Part shown: piece after piece, positions 46,196 through 57,920 of the stretch
Numbering within the stretch: position 1 is the first letter of the stretch
Layout: each line of letters begins with the position of its first letter
Assembly: GCF_036320965.1 (NCBI RefSeq)
Contig: NC_092262.1
Location: forward strand, 8,625,741 to 8,689,740
Length of the DNA stretch: 64,000 bases
Source of the DNA: Panulirus ornatus
Taxonomy: Eukaryota > Arthropoda > Malacostraca > Decapoda > Palinuridae
Direction: 5' to 3'
Position numbers and translations under genes: made by a program
The notes under the pieces: model-generated
What the model was told of the DNA's origin: nothing
Seen by the model: the letters and a program-made list of their open reading frames with translations, nothing else
Databases searched by the model: none

Positions 46196-48840
46196 AAGAG
46201 AGCAAACTGAAGATGGATATGGGTAAAACTGAAAGTGGATGGAGAGAGATGGGTGATTATTGGTGCATATGCACCTGGGCATGAAAAGAAAGATCATGAG
46301 AGGCAAGTGTTTTGGGAGCAGCTGAGTGAGTGTGTTAGTAGTTTTGATGCACGAGACCGGGTTATAGTGATGGGTGATTTGAATGCAAAGGTGAGTAATG
46401 TGGCAGTTGAGGGAATAATTGGTGTACATGGGATGTTCAGTGTTGTAAATGGAAATGGTGAAGAGCTTGTTGATTTGTGTGCTGAAAAAGATCTGGTGAC
46501 TGGGAATACCTGGTTTAAAAAGAGAGATATACATAGGTATACGTAGTCGAGCAGGAAAGATAGCCATAGGGCGTTACTGGATTACGTGTTAACTTATAGG
46601 CGTGTAAAAGAGAGACTTTTCGATGTTAATGTGCTGAGAGGGACAGCCCAGGGATGTCTGAACCCTCTCTTGTAAAGGCGAAGGTGAAGATTTTTAGAGG
46701 TTTTCAGGAAAGAAGACAGAATGTTGGGGTGAAAAGAATGGTAAGAGCAAGTGAGCTTGGAAAGGAGACGTGTGAGGAAGTACCAGGAGAGATTGAATGA
46801 AGAATGGCAAGAGGTGAGAGCAAATGACGTAAGGGGAGTGGGAGAGGAATGGGATGTATTTAGGGAAGCAAAAGATGCATGTGGCATGAGAAAGGTGGGA
46901 GGTGGGCAGATTAGAAAGGATGAAAAGTAAGATTGTTAGTGAGAGAGAAGAGAGAGGCGTTTGGACGACTTTTGCAGGGAAGTAGTGGAAATGACTTGGA
47001 GATGTATAAAAGAAAGAGGCAGGATGTCATGAGAAAGGTGCAAGAGGTGAAAAAGAGGGCAAATGAGAGTTGGAGTGAGAGTATCGTAAATTTCAGGGAG
47101 AATAAAAAGATGTTTTGGAAGGAGGTAAAAAAGTGCGTAAGACAAGAGAACAAATGGGAACATCGGTGAAGGGGGCAAATGGGAAGGTAATAAGGAGTGA
47201 TGAAGTGAGAAGGAGATGGAGAGAGTATTCTGAAGGTTTGTTGAATGTGTTTGATGATAGTGGCAGAAGTGGGGTGTTTTGGTCGGGGTGGTGTGCAAAG
47301 TGAGAGGGTCAGGGAGAATGGTTTGATAAACAGAGAAGAGGAGGTGAAAACTTTGCGGAAGATGAAAGCCAGCAAAGCGGCGGGTTTGGATGGTATTGCA
47401 GTGGATTTTATCAAAAAAAGGAGGTGACTGTGTTGTTGACTGGTTGGTAAGTATATTCAATGTATGTATGGATCATGGTGAAATGCCTGAAGATTGGTGG
47501 AATGCATGCATAGTGCCATTGTACAAAGGCAAATGGGATGAAGGTGAGTGTTCAAATTACATAAGCATAAATTTGTTGAGTATTCCTGGGAAATGCTTTG
47601 TGGAAGGCTTTAATGATATACGGTATGGAAGGTAAGTTGCTAGAAGCAGTGGAATTTTTTTTACCAAGGATGCAAGGCATGTGTACGAGTAGGAAGAGAG
47701 GAAAGTGATTGGTTCTCAGTGAATGTCGGTTTGTGGCCGGGGTGCATGATGTCTCCATGGTTGTTTAATTTGTTTATGGATGGGGTTGTTAGGGAGGCGA
47801 ATGCAAGAGTTTTGGAGATAAGGGCAAGTATGCAGTCTGCAGTGGATGAGAGGGCTTGAGAACAGTTGTTGTTCGCTGATGATACAGCGCTGGTGGCTGA
47901 TTCGGGTGAGAAACTGCAGAAGTTGGTGACTGAGTTTGGTAAAGTGTGTGAAAAGAAAGCTGAGAGTAAATGTGAATAAGAGCAAGGTTATTAGGTACAG
48001 TAGGGTTGAGGGACAATTTAATTGAGAGGTATGTTTGAATGGAGAGAAACTGGAGGCAGCGAAGTGTTTTAGATATCTGGGAGTGGACTTAGCAGCGGAT
48101 GGAACCATGGAAGTGGAAGTGAGTTACAGGGTGGGGGAGGGGGCGAAAGTTCTGGAAGCGTTGAAGATTGTGTGGAAGGCGAGAGCGTTATCTCGAAAAG
48201 CAAAAATGGGTATGATTGAAGGAATAGTCGTTCCAACAATGTTATATGGTTGCGAGGCATGGGCTATAGATAAGGTTGTGCGGAGGAGGGTGGATGTGCT
48301 GGAAATGAGATGTTTGAGGACAATATGTGGTGTGAGGTGGTTTGATCGAGTAAGTAATGTAAGGGTAAGAGAGATGTATGGTAATAAAAAGTGTGGTTGA
48401 GAGATCAGAAGAGAGTGTATTGAAATGGTTTGGTCACATGGAGAGAATGAGTGAGGAAAGATTGACAAAGAGGATATACGTGTCAGAGGTGGAGGAAACA
48501 AGAAGTGGGAGACCAAATTGGAGGTGGAAGGATGGAGTGAAAAAGATTTTGAGCGATCGAGGCCTGAACATACAGGAGGGTGGAACGCGTGCAAGGAATA
48601 GAGTGAATTGGGACGATGTGGTATACTGGGGTCGACGTGCTGTCAGTGGAATGAACCAGAACATGTGAAGCGTCTGGGGTAAACCATGGAAACTTTTGTG
48701 GGGTCTGGATGTGGAAAGGGAGCTGTGGTTTCGGTGCATTACACATGACAGCTAGAGACTGAGTGAGCAAATGTGGCCTTTGTTGTCTTTTCCTAGCGCT
48801 ACCTCGCGCGCGCGTGGGGGGAGTAGGGTGCCATCGCAAA
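46196..48840 (+). pseudogene. LINE copy L4 (RTE-like): endonuclease through 3' UTR
   Basis: A long copy, about 2.65 kb. Endonuclease: GERWVIIGAYAPGHE near 46243-46290, RVIVMGDLNAKVSNVAVEG near 46358-46410 and GEELVDLCAEKDLVTGNTW near 46460-46510. A charged linker follows (KKRANESWSESIVNFRENKK near 47055-47110). RT begins with KMKASKAAGLDGIAVDFIKK near 47360-47420, EDWWNACIVPLYKGK and NLLSIPGK near 47590. A deletion then removes roughly the region from IPGK to just before ALWKV, including motif A. Motif B region, ADDTALVADSGEKLQKL, YLGVDLAADG, MLYGCEAWAIDKVVRRR and WFGHMERMSEERLTKR follow. The 3' UTR starts at about 48668. There are many stops and frameshifts. Confidence 0.88.
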
Positions 48841-49440
48841 CCACTGCTTCAGCGAGGTAGCGCCAAGAAAACAGACCAAAAAAGGCCGTATTTGTTCACA
48901 CTCAGTCCATTTTCCCAAACTCAGTCACAAACTTCTGCAGTATCTCGCTCGAATCAGCCATCAGGTGCTGTATCATCGGAGAACAACTGACTCACTTCCC
49001 AGGCCCTGTCATCTCCAACAGACTGCATATTTGCCTTTCTCTCCAAAACTCTTGCATTCACCTCCCTAACTACCCCATCCATACACAAATGAATCGACCA
49101 TGTGGATATCACACACCCCTGCCACAGCCCGAACTTCACTGGGAACCAATCATTCTCCTCTCTTCCTGCTTTTACACATGCCTTACATCCTTGGTTAAAG
49201 CTTTTCTCTGCTTCTAGCAGCCTACCTCCCACACCATATACTCTTAAAACTTTCCACAAAGCATCTCTATCAACTCTTATCATATGCCTTCTCCAGATCC
49301 ATAAAAGCCACATACAAAACCATCTGTATTTCTAATTATTTCTCACAAACATTGTTCAAAGCAAACACCTGATCCACACATCCTATACCACTTCTGAAAC
49401 CACATTGCTCCTCCCCAGTATATATCTCATGTTCTGTTCA
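48841..49440 (-). pseudogene. LINE copy L5 (RTE-like), internally deleted
   Basis: The minus strand, from about 49440, reads VDRDALWKVLRVYGVGGRLL, CKACVKAGREENDWFPV, a degraded motif B (GLWQGCVIST) and a degraded motif C (QLFSDDTAP, lacking one alanine codon). After KLQKFVTEFGK near 48915 it joins straight to 3' UTR sequence (AAGGCC, TTGGCGCTACCTCGCTGAAG, read on the minus strand). The C-terminal third of the protein is therefore deleted. Its 3' end meets the 3' end of L4 tail to tail. Confidence 0.8.
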
Positions 49441-49529
49441 GGGAGGTAGTTGGTTTATGGGAAATTTTTGAACAGTATTTCTTGAGTATGTTAGTTTATC
49501 TTTGGGGAAAAGGAACGTTGTTGGTTTGG

Positions 49530-49868
49530 TGAGCGCTATGTGCTAGCCCTGCCTTTTGGAAAAATGGTAGAAGTAGATAGAAGTAGTAGGTACAAAGATA
49601 AGACAGGAGCATTAACTATAAGAAGTAGGTAGGAATATTTGGTAGGAGCATTGAGTAAAAGTAATTGATTGGAACATTAGGTGGACACATGTTGAAGTAC
49701 TCAGCAAGACCATTAGGCAGGGACCTCTGAAAACACTGCACTAAGAGTTACCTCTTTGCCAATGACATGTTAAAGGTGTTGCAATGAAAGGGTAAGAAGT
49801 TCACCAGTGATGGGCATTCTTTTGCCCTGGCCATCCCCTTGATGGGGTCCCTACAGGAAACATTTGTT
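49530..49868 (+). repeat. Dispersed ~0.3 kb repeat R, copy 1
   Basis: The copy contains GTGAGCGCTATGTGCTAG, AAAATGGTAGAAGTAGATAG, TGAAAACACTGCACTAAGAG, AAAGGGTAAGAAGTTCACC and TTTTGCCCTGGCCATCCCCT. Homologous, opposite-strand copies lie at 50390-50625 and 54838-55078. It has internal short repeats (AGGAGCATT). No coding capacity. Confidence 0.75.
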
Positions 49869-50389
49869 AAGAGATGAATATGAAAACATCAGAATTAATG
49901 TCTTCACCTTACTTCCACTTAGTGAAACATATTCTTTTTAGTTTTAATCATCATTTGTGTAAAAGCAATTTCAGTACCAGAGACGGAATATCATGTTTAC
50001 CTTGAAAGTTTGTTTTATCATAACTGTTGTGAAATTTGGTGCGCCTGAACTACTCATAGAAGAATACTTACAAATTTGCGAAAGAAAAATGGGGAGTCAA
50101 GCCTCATTCCTCCCTGTGCCTCCCCATTTTCTTAAGTTTTCTGACCACTTTGAGAGACATAAGACGCAAAATCGGTGGCGAGCAAGGCAAAAGTCTTCGA
50201 TATGATGTGCTACATTGTTTGATACTAAGTGAATCACAGTTTTTGCAAGTCTTGTTTATGTAAACTTACTAGTCAAGTCCTTGAGATGGGTATCTCTATA
50301 TAATGTTTGACCCGCTTGTGCATGTATTTCACATAGAAAAAAATTACATTATAGAAATACTGCGAGAGTGGGAGTTGACTCCAGGCCAG
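49869..50389. other. Spacer between inverted repeat R copies
   Basis: About 520 bp with no supported gene. A 70-codon plus-strand frame (49993-50205) has no recognisable motif. Confidence 0.5.
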
Positions 50390-50625
50390 CATGACCATTT
50401 CCTTTGGGAACTCCATCAAGGGGAAAGCCAGGGCAAAAGAATTCCCATAAATGTTGAACTTCTTACCCCTTCAATACGTCGCCCTTAACATGTCCATGGC
50501 AGAGGGCAACTTCAGTGCAGTGTTTTCATAGGTTCCTGTCTAATGTTCTTGCTGTAACGCTTCCTGTCAGTGTTTTTACGAACTGCTTTCACTTGATCTT
50601 TCTACCATTTTGCCAAAGGTATGTA
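50390..50625 (-). repeat. Dispersed repeat R, copy 2 (inverted)
   Basis: The reverse complement shows CAAAATGGTAGAAAGATC, GAAAACACTGCACTGAAG, AGGGGTAAGAAGTTCAAC and TTTTGCCCTGGCTTTCCCCT in the same order as copy 1. Together they form an inverted repeat with about 520 bp between arms. Confidence 0.75.
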
Positions 50626-50733
50626 AAGGAACTCTCTATGCTTGTTCGGGCACAGGTGTTGAACTTTCTTTGCCATCACACTGCTGTCCTAACTCAGTAT
50701 AAAAACTCTGAATACAGAGATCATACCAAGTTC

Positions 50734-50771
<38 letters not shown>

Positions 50772-51287
50772 TACTTGTGTGAGTGACGGTGCTAAGGATG
50801 TATGTACCCAATTCAACACATTAATTTAGAAATGGGAAATGGATAATTGATTGATAGGGAAATATTTTGATGAGTGTTACTTTGACCTAATATTATACCA
50901 TCTATAATAGTATTTAAACTCGAGACTAATATTAGTTCATGTTGAAAGTGTTTGAGAAGTTAAAAGAGGATAATTCATATTTCTTTGAATCAGAAAAAGG
51001 TGTCAGTACACGAAGTAATACTATGTTAACCACAAGATCTGTGAAGCTCGTGTGCAACTGTTACTAACTTACCAATCAACATTTGCTTTTATAACAAAAT
51101 CATGAGAGTACCAACAAGTCATTGGACAATCTATGTATCTAATAATGAAGATCTTAGCAAGCCCAAGTGGCTAGAAGATCTTTCACTGGAATTCTTTTAC
51201 TGGGACATGGAAAGGATTCTGTGGTGTGGCATAGTCGAGATGAGCTTGCATATTGTAGGAAACTCGATTACAGTCACTTTTGAATTT
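50626..51287. other. Spacer with (GT)n microsatellite
   Basis: No supported gene. A pure (TG)n run occupies about 50737-50768. Confidence 0.6.
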
Positions 51288-51543
51288 GTAGCACAGCCAT
51301 CCATGATGATCCCTCGAGGATGTAGCACAGCCATCCATGATGGTCCCTCGAGGATGTAGCACAGCCATCCATGACGGTCCCTCGATGATGTAGCACAGCC
51401 ATCCATGATGGTCCTTCGAGGATGTAGCACAGCCATCCATGATGGTCCCTCGAGGATGTAGCACAGCCATCCATGATGGTCCCTCGATGATGTAGCACAG
51501 CCATCCATGATGATCCCTCGAGGATGTAGCACAGCCATCCATG
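51288..51543 (+). repeat. 34-bp tandem repeat (7.5 units)
   Basis: Units start at 51288 and every 34 bp after that: GTAGCACAGCCATCCATGAT, then GGTCCCTCGAGGAT. Variants are GATGATCC/GATGGTCC/GACGGTCC and CGAGGAT/CGATGAT. All three minus-strand frames stay open through it (peptide period of 34 residues containing HHGWLCY), a consequence of the repeat and not of a gene. Confidence 0.95.
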
Positions 51544-52585
51544 CCTGAGCACCTTGCTTGTGAACTGTTTCCTTCACAAGAAAGGGTCTCAGGGAATGGA
51601 GGACTGGCTTTCTGGTAGTCTGTTGTCCACAACACTCAGCTGCGGGAATTAAGATATGTCAGTGAAAGGAAACTTTTATGACAATGTATTTGAAAGAAGA
51701 AAAGGAAATGGCATTATGTGTTTTTGGAAAATACTGTTTGTTGTCTGATGAATGACCTAATGCAGGAAACCTTGATTTTTATTCATAATTCTTATCTTTT
51801 CTAGACCATCACAATAAAAAAATAAAAAAAAGGAAGTTCATCAGTACACACGACAACCAATCCTCTAAAATTTCTGTCGTGACTTCCTTTCAAACGTTCT
51901 CATATTTCAATTCATTTCCTAAACATGTCAGTCTTCAGCCACTAAGCTATTGCTCACTATCAATTATTACGACAGTTTTGAGCAGAAATTTCTTTATGCA
52001 TATGAGTTCTTTAGCACAATATTCTCCTTATTCTCGTACTCCTCCCTTCACCTATCACTCCACTTCAACCTTGGTTTCCCCTACACCCCATTCCCATGTT
52101 TTTACATGTATGTAAACATTACCATCTCCATACTAGATGTAGACCTCCAACACGAATTTCTTCTGGCTCTCTCTCCTTCTATTTCCTATCTTCTTCCTAC
52201 TCCTCCTCAGTTCCCACTCTGAACCCCTCTTGCACTTTTGCCGTTCATTCAGCGTTGCATACCTTTCACTTCAAATCCAAACTCTTGAGCCAAACCATGA
52301 CAAACCTAATCACAGCAAAGGCAATCTGAAATTTGGCACTCCATCCTCAACACTAAGAACCACAGGATCCTCAACCACCAACCTTAGTGCAGGTGAAAGA
52401 CGATCCATACGCATTCATTGTACTAAACCATCCCCCCTTTTCATGAGACACTTCTGAACAATTCTGATGACGTCCCCTTTCCCAGAGAACAAGCAGAACA
52501 TACTCGTGAGACACCACAACAAACCGACCTTCCCTCTAAACAAGAAGGTCGTGAAAAATCAACATAAAATCCATCCTAAAACACT
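51544..52585. other. No supported gene
   Basis: Pyrimidine-rich plus-strand frames of 75-90 codons (51950-52457) have no recognisable domain. Some of this may be the upstream part of the RT fragment that follows, but I could not trace it. Confidence 0.4.
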
Positions 52586-52855
52586 GATACAAGCAATACA
52601 CTCAAAACCTCTAGAGAATTAACTAGCAACAACCCTTGACAACATATCCAAACTTCACATACAACACTCTGGCCCAGTTGCAATGCATGGACTTACAGAC
52701 ATTTTCATTTATTCTTGGTTACGTAACAAAATTCCTAACTTCCTGGAAATTTTCCAACATGACACTAATCCCAAAGACCTCCAAAACCACCCAACTTTCA
52801 CCTCCTTCTACCATCCTGTATCACTTTTGTATTTAGTGTCCAAACTCTGAAAAAA
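52586..52855 (+). pseudogene. RT N-terminal fragment of a second LINE type (Jockey/CR1-like)
   Basis: The plus strand, with frame changes, reads TLDNISKLHIQHSGPVAMHG, then LTDIFIYSW, then WKFSNMTLIPKTSKT and YHPVSLLYLVSKL. This matches the RT entry pattern of Jockey/CR1-type elements: D.IS...L..LGP.A...L...F, a WK....IPKPGK segment and YRPISLL. It is not the RTE-like family, which has DGIA and LYKGKGDKGECSNYRGISLL. The copy is degraded and ends at about 52855 where L6 begins. Confidence 0.5.
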
Positions 52856-53158
52856 TGGATCCACAATATATGCCCTGATTCAGTCCACTACCAGCATATA
52901 TTCCTCTATATACCACACTGCTCCAGTTTACTCTTACCTCTTGCATGCCTCTCACCCTCCTGCATGTTGAGACCATGAGCATCCAGGGTTGTCACTCCAC
53001 ATCCCTCCAGATCCAAATTGGTTTCCTGAGTCTCCTTGTTCTTTCCATTTCTGACACATTGTATCCTCTTTCTGAACCTCTCCTCACTCATTTTCTCCAT
53101 ATTTCCAAACCATTTCTGCTCATCCTCTCTAGCTCTCTAACAACCATACTCTTCTTAT

Positions 53159-53160
<2 letters not shown>

Positions 53161-53225
<65 letters not shown>
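53161..53225. repeat. (CT)n microsatellite inside L6
   Basis: A pure CT run lies where other copies carry AAGAGAGATG (sense strand) within the RVREMCGNKK coding stretch. It appears to have expanded from that AGAGAG seed. Confidence 0.95.
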
Positions 53226-53229
<4 letters not shown>

Positions 53230-54549
53230 TAACATTACTCAATCAACCCTCCTTACTTCACACATAGTTCTTAAATGTTTAATCCTTAACACATCCACCC
53301 TCCTCCGTAAATTCTTATTCACAGTCCATGCCTTGTACCCACACATAATTGGGACTACTTTATCTTCAAACATACTCGTTTTTGCCCTCCCAGATATCTA
53401 CCTATCTTTCTACACATTCCTCAGTGCCCCCAGAACCATTCCCCTTTCACCCATTGTGGCTCACCTCAACTTCCATAATTCCATTCGCTGCCACATCCAT
53501 TCCCAAGTATCGATAACAACAATCCATTCATACTCACACCCCAACTTGTCTTTATTTATATTCACTCTTAACTTCCTCCTTTTGCATGTTCTCGCAAACT
53601 CGGCCATCAACTTCTGCAGTTTCTCCATCAAATCTGCCACCAATGCTGTACCATCATCAAACAACAATGGACGAGTTCACTCCCCTGTCCTCACACGCCC
53701 CCCCTAAAGATTACATACCTGCCCCTTTCACCTAGATCCTTGCATCTATCTCCCTCACTTCCCTATCTATAAGCATATTAAACAGTCATGGTGACATCAC
53801 CCCTTTCATGGACTTGCAGGGAACCGTCCACCCTCCTCTCCACCAACTCCCTTCCTCTCTGAATAAAAACACTCCTCACTGCTTCTGATAACTTTCCTTC
53901 CAAACCTTGCAAACACCCTCCACAAAACATCCCTATCTTACGTTTTCTCCAGAGGTATAAATGCCACAAACAAATCCTTTTGTATGTGGCACACCTTCGG
54001 TGTTAAGATCTGATCCACTGGACGTGGCGGTGAACGGGGTGAATGATGGAAGTCTAAACTGGATAATGTTGCTGTTCCAGTCTGCAGCAACTATCTCGTT
54101 CCTCACTCTCCCATACGACTTACCAGGTCCAAGCAACACACTGGCATATCTGAAATTTGAACACTCACTATCTATACCCGCCTCTTGCCTTCGTACGGTG
54201 ACTCTATATAGGCGCTCTGCCAATCCTCAGGCTCCTTACCATGACCCACACATACGCAAAATATATCCTAACCGACCAATCAACGATAGAGTCATCCCAC
54301 AACCAGAAATTCAACAGCAGTGCCATGCACTCAAGCCGCCTTTTCCAAGGATTCCACTGCCTCTCTTCTCTTCACCAAACCATGAGCCATGACCCCTCAC
54401 TTCGCACACCACCCTCACCCAGGCCGTTCTCCTGTCATCCAACACATTCAACATTAATCCAGAACATGTCCTCTCCTCTTCACCTTATCAGTGTTTGCTA
54501 TACCACTTCCCCATTTGCACTTTTCAGCCATGTTGTGATTTGCTCTTTA

Positions 54550-54733
54550 ATTTGCGTCACACTAATAACTTTCCATATATCTTATTCTCCCTGAAGTTTG
54601 CCTCACACTAATAACTTTCCATATATCTTATTCTCCCTGAAGTTTGCCTCACACTAATAACTTTCCATATATCTTATTCTCCCTGAAGTTTGCCTCACAC
54701 TAATAACTTTCCATATATCTTATTCTCCCTGAA
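54550..54733. repeat. 46-bp tandem repeat (four units) in L6 linker
   Basis: Units start at 54550, 54596, 54642 and 54688; each holds TCACACTAATAACTTTCC and TATCTTATTCTCCCTGAA. On the minus strand the unit encodes FRENKIYGKLL, the counterpart of FRENKKMFWKEV in L4. The last three are nearly identical, so the expansion is recent relative to the host element. Confidence 0.92.
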
Positions 54734-54837
54734 GTCTGCTGATACTTCTTCCCCCAAATTTTCATTTGCCCTCTTCAGCCCCTCAACCTTCTTCTTCACC
54801 TCCTGCTGGTTTGTATGTGTTTCTCTATCTATCTAAG

Positions 54838-55078
54838 TCCCCGGGACTCCCTCAAAGGGGATGGCCACAGCAATAGAGTCTCTCCATAAGTAATGAAGTC
54901 CAGTGTCATTTCTTAGCCCTTAGCGCCCCACCCTTAACACAGGGCCACCTCTGGCAATGTGTTTGCAGAGGCTCTTATCTACTTCTACCTCATGTTCCTA
55001 CCTACTACTTCTATCTACCGCTCCAACCATTTTGTCAAAAAGGTACGACTAGCACCATCATGGCTCACGGTCGGAAAA
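54838..55078 (-). repeat. Dispersed repeat R, copy 3 (inside L6)
   Basis: The reverse complement starts CCGTGAGCCATGATGGTGCT and continues with CAAAATGGTTGGAGCGG, GTAGATAGAAGTAGTAGGTA and GTGGCCATCCCCTTTGAGG, matching copies 1 and 2. It sits within the L6 linker, so it probably inserted into L6. Confidence 0.7.
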
Positions 55079-55724
55079 TATGGTTGCGAAGAATGAGTAG
55101 CGGGAGTAAAGTGGCGTCGGGTGTTTCATATGACAGAGTGCCAGCAGTCCATGTGTGGGTGGTGAGGCTGGAAGGAAAAGACGTGGGTCAGAGCAGTGCA
55201 ACCACATGCCTCTCTGGTCATTTGACTGCCTAACCAGTAGTTGACCAGTAGTACCTGCTGATTCTGTCTTGTGTATTCCCCAATCATTTGCCCTTTCTTT
55301 CCTGTATGTACTGCCTCGACACCTGCCTTTTCTCTTTCATTAGTAACTTTACTAGGTCTTCCCTGCGCTCACCTGCCCCCCAATGTTCGCACGCCACACA
55401 TTTCCTCACACTGCTTCACTAAACACCTTCCATTCCACGCCCATTCCCTTCGCTGCGTTTACTCGCATCTTTCCCCATTCTGTCCTCAATCTCTACTGAT
55501 ATTTTTTCACACGGGTCTCTTGTCCAATCTTGATTGCTTTCAACAACCCTCTCTTCTCACTCATATCACGTCCTCTTTTCTAAAAACCTACAGATATCTT
55601 GACCCTTGCCTCCACAAGGTGAATATCGGATATCTAACCAGCTGCCCTTTTCATTATATCCACAGCCAAATGTCTATCAAATCAATTTGTAAAACAGTGA
55701 TACCTAGTGATTATCTGTCCTACT

Positions 55725-55850
55725 CGCCCATATATGCCTATATATACTCACCCATGTATACCTATACACACTCACCCATGTATAACTACATATGCTCACC
55801 TATGTATACCTATATATACCCACCATGTATACCTATATATTTTCCCTTTT
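55725..55850. repeat. ~24-bp tandem repeat
   Basis: About five units contain CTCACCCATGTATACCTATA or variants, with AT-rich ends. The tract lies within L6 endonuclease-linker territory. Confidence 0.75.
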
Positions 55851-56424
55851 TCTAAACCATCACCACCCCTTTTTCTTTTTTTCAGCACACAACTCAACAA
55901 GCTGTACACCATTCGTATTCACAATATCAGGTCCCTTCCCCTTCCCCCAAATACCCTAAATTGCCACCTTACATACCTTCACATTTAAATCATCCGTCAC
56001 AAAAACCCAGTCTCTTGTCACAACTTCTTGCTAAACACACTCACTCAGCTGATCCCACAACACTTGCCTCTCTTCATTGTCCGTCTCGAGGCCAGATGCA
56101 TAAGCGCTGATAATGACCCATCTCTCATATTTACCCATATTAATCTGGAGTTCATGTCCTGACACAATGTCAAACACTCTCACAACTCTTGCTTCAGCAG
56201 TAGTGCAACCCCCTCCGTGAGTTCTCACCCTCACACCAACCCCTGACTCTACTCCTAAGACATTCCCAATCCATTCTTCCCCTTTGCTCTTAGTCTTTTT
56301 TTTTTTTAACTGTTTCACTCACTTAGACGTACGAACTATCTCTCCTTTCCCTTCATCTTGGTTACAACCATACATATTCATACATACATCCCAGCCTGTG
56401 CCTAGTTGGCTCCTCCTTTAATAC

Positions 56425-56515
56425 CACCTCACAGAAACCAAAATACAAGGGATGGGTTTCCAGCCTGCTGCTCCCATTCCCTTCAGTTGCCGTCTAACGG
56501 CACAGTGTATGTATG

Positions 56516-56596
<81 letters not shown>
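56425..56596 (-). repeat. Old SINE-like fragment plus (TA)n
   Basis: GGATGGGTTTCCAGCCTGCT and CTCCCATTCCCTTCAGTTGC resemble the middle of the reverse-complemented SINE (GGATTTCCAGCCCC, CTCCCTCCCC, AGTCGCC). (TATG)n and (TA)n occupy 56508-56596. Confidence 0.4.
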
Positions 56597-56600
<4 letters not shown>

Positions 56601-56684
56601 GTAGTTAGTGGAGAAACAGTACTGCCCACGCATTCCTTCCATGTTGTAGAGGGTGATTGTGAGCGGTGGGTGGACGGATATTCC

Positions 56685-56805
56685 ATCTTGTATTACTTAC
56701 CAAAAGAAGGAACAGACCATGGAGCGAAGTGAGGAGTTTCTCATCTAAGGCTCAAATATATGTTCTTGACACAACCTCGCTCACGTGGGAAGTATGATCA
56801 CTGTG
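56685..56805 (+). mobile_element. Diverged SINE 3' half
   Basis: CCAAAAGAAGGAACAGACCA, GTGAGGAGTTTCTCATC, AAGGCTC, TGTTCTTGACACAACCTCGC and CGTGGGAAG follow the order of the SINE sense strand (compare 62388-62480). A TATG-rich tail follows, leading to (TA)n at 56876-56990. Confidence 0.55.
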
Positions 56806-56871
56806 TATGTATATGTATGTAAATGTGTATATGTTGACATGTTTATATATGTATATGTGCGTGCTTGGGCG

Positions 56872-57096
<225 letters not shown>

Positions 57097-57171
<75 letters not shown>
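57097..57171. repeat. (TA)n microsatellite
   Basis: A pure TA run followed by TTTATTTATT and the LINE 3' end. On the minus strand it is the terminal tail of L7. Confidence 0.97.
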
Positions 57172-57175
<4 letters not shown>

Positions 57176-57920
57176 TTATTTATTTTTATTTTGCTTTGTC
57201 GCTGTCTCCCGCGTTTGCGAGGTAGCGCAAGGAAACAGACGAAAGAAATGGCCCAACCCACCCCCATATACATGTATATACATACACGTCAACACACGCA
57301 AATATACATACCTATACATCTCACTGTACACATATATATACACACACAGACACATACATATATACCCATGCACACAATTCACACTGTCTGCCTTTATTCA
57401 TTCCCATCGCCACCTCGCCACACATGGAATACCATCCCCCTCCCTCCTCATGTGTGCGAGGTAGAGCTAGGAAAAGACAACAAAGGCCCCATTCGTTCAC
57501 ACTCAGTCTCTAGCTGTCATGCAATAATGCCCGAAACCACAGCTCCCTTTCCACACCCAGGCCCCACACAACCTTCCATGGCTCACATCATATATAAATA
57601 AACGCCCACACAGGCATATATTCATACATATACATAGATATACATACACAGACATACATGTATACACATGAACATTTTCATGCTTGCCTCCATCCATCTC
57701 TGGCGCCACACCCGCCCCACAGGAAACAGCATTCCCCCTTTAGCGAGGTAGCGCCAGGAAAACAGACAAAAATGGCCCCATTCGCTCACACTCAGTCTCT
57801 AGCTGTCATGTGTAATGCACCGAAACCACAGCTCCCTTTCCACATCCAGGCCCCACAGGACTTTCCATGGTTTACCCCAGACGCTTCACATGCCCTAGTT
57901 CAATCCAGTGATAGTTTGTC

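Larger units (their letters stand above)
52860..56320 (-). pseudogene. LINE copy L6 (RTE-like): long but ancient
   Basis: The longest copy, on the minus strand. Endonuclease at 56318-55900: ERWVIISAYASGLETDNEER, QVLWDQLSECV, then WVFVTDDLNVKVCKVAI and NGVQLVELCAEK. The linker (55690-54560) aligns with that of L4; VQEVKKKVEGLKRANEN is readable near 54800. Degraded RT follows (EPEDWQSAYI near 54220, DDGTALVADLMEKLQKLMAE near 53650-53595), and the C-terminal part lies near 53150-52920 (EKMSEERFRKR). It is interrupted by repeat R copy 3 (54838-55078), a 46-bp tandem, a 24-bp tandem and (CT)n. Divergence is far higher than in L2, L3 and L9. Confidence 0.75.

Noticed and set aside
45404..46567. 387-codon minus-strand open frame
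   Set aside because: It is antisense to LINE copies L3 and L4, whose plus-strand RT and endonuclease motifs are clear. It spans their junction and a (TA)n tract.
54598..54740. Possible tandem terminators or promoters with TATA-like text
   Set aside because: It is the 46-bp tandem within the L6 linker; the AT-rich text derives from coding sequence.
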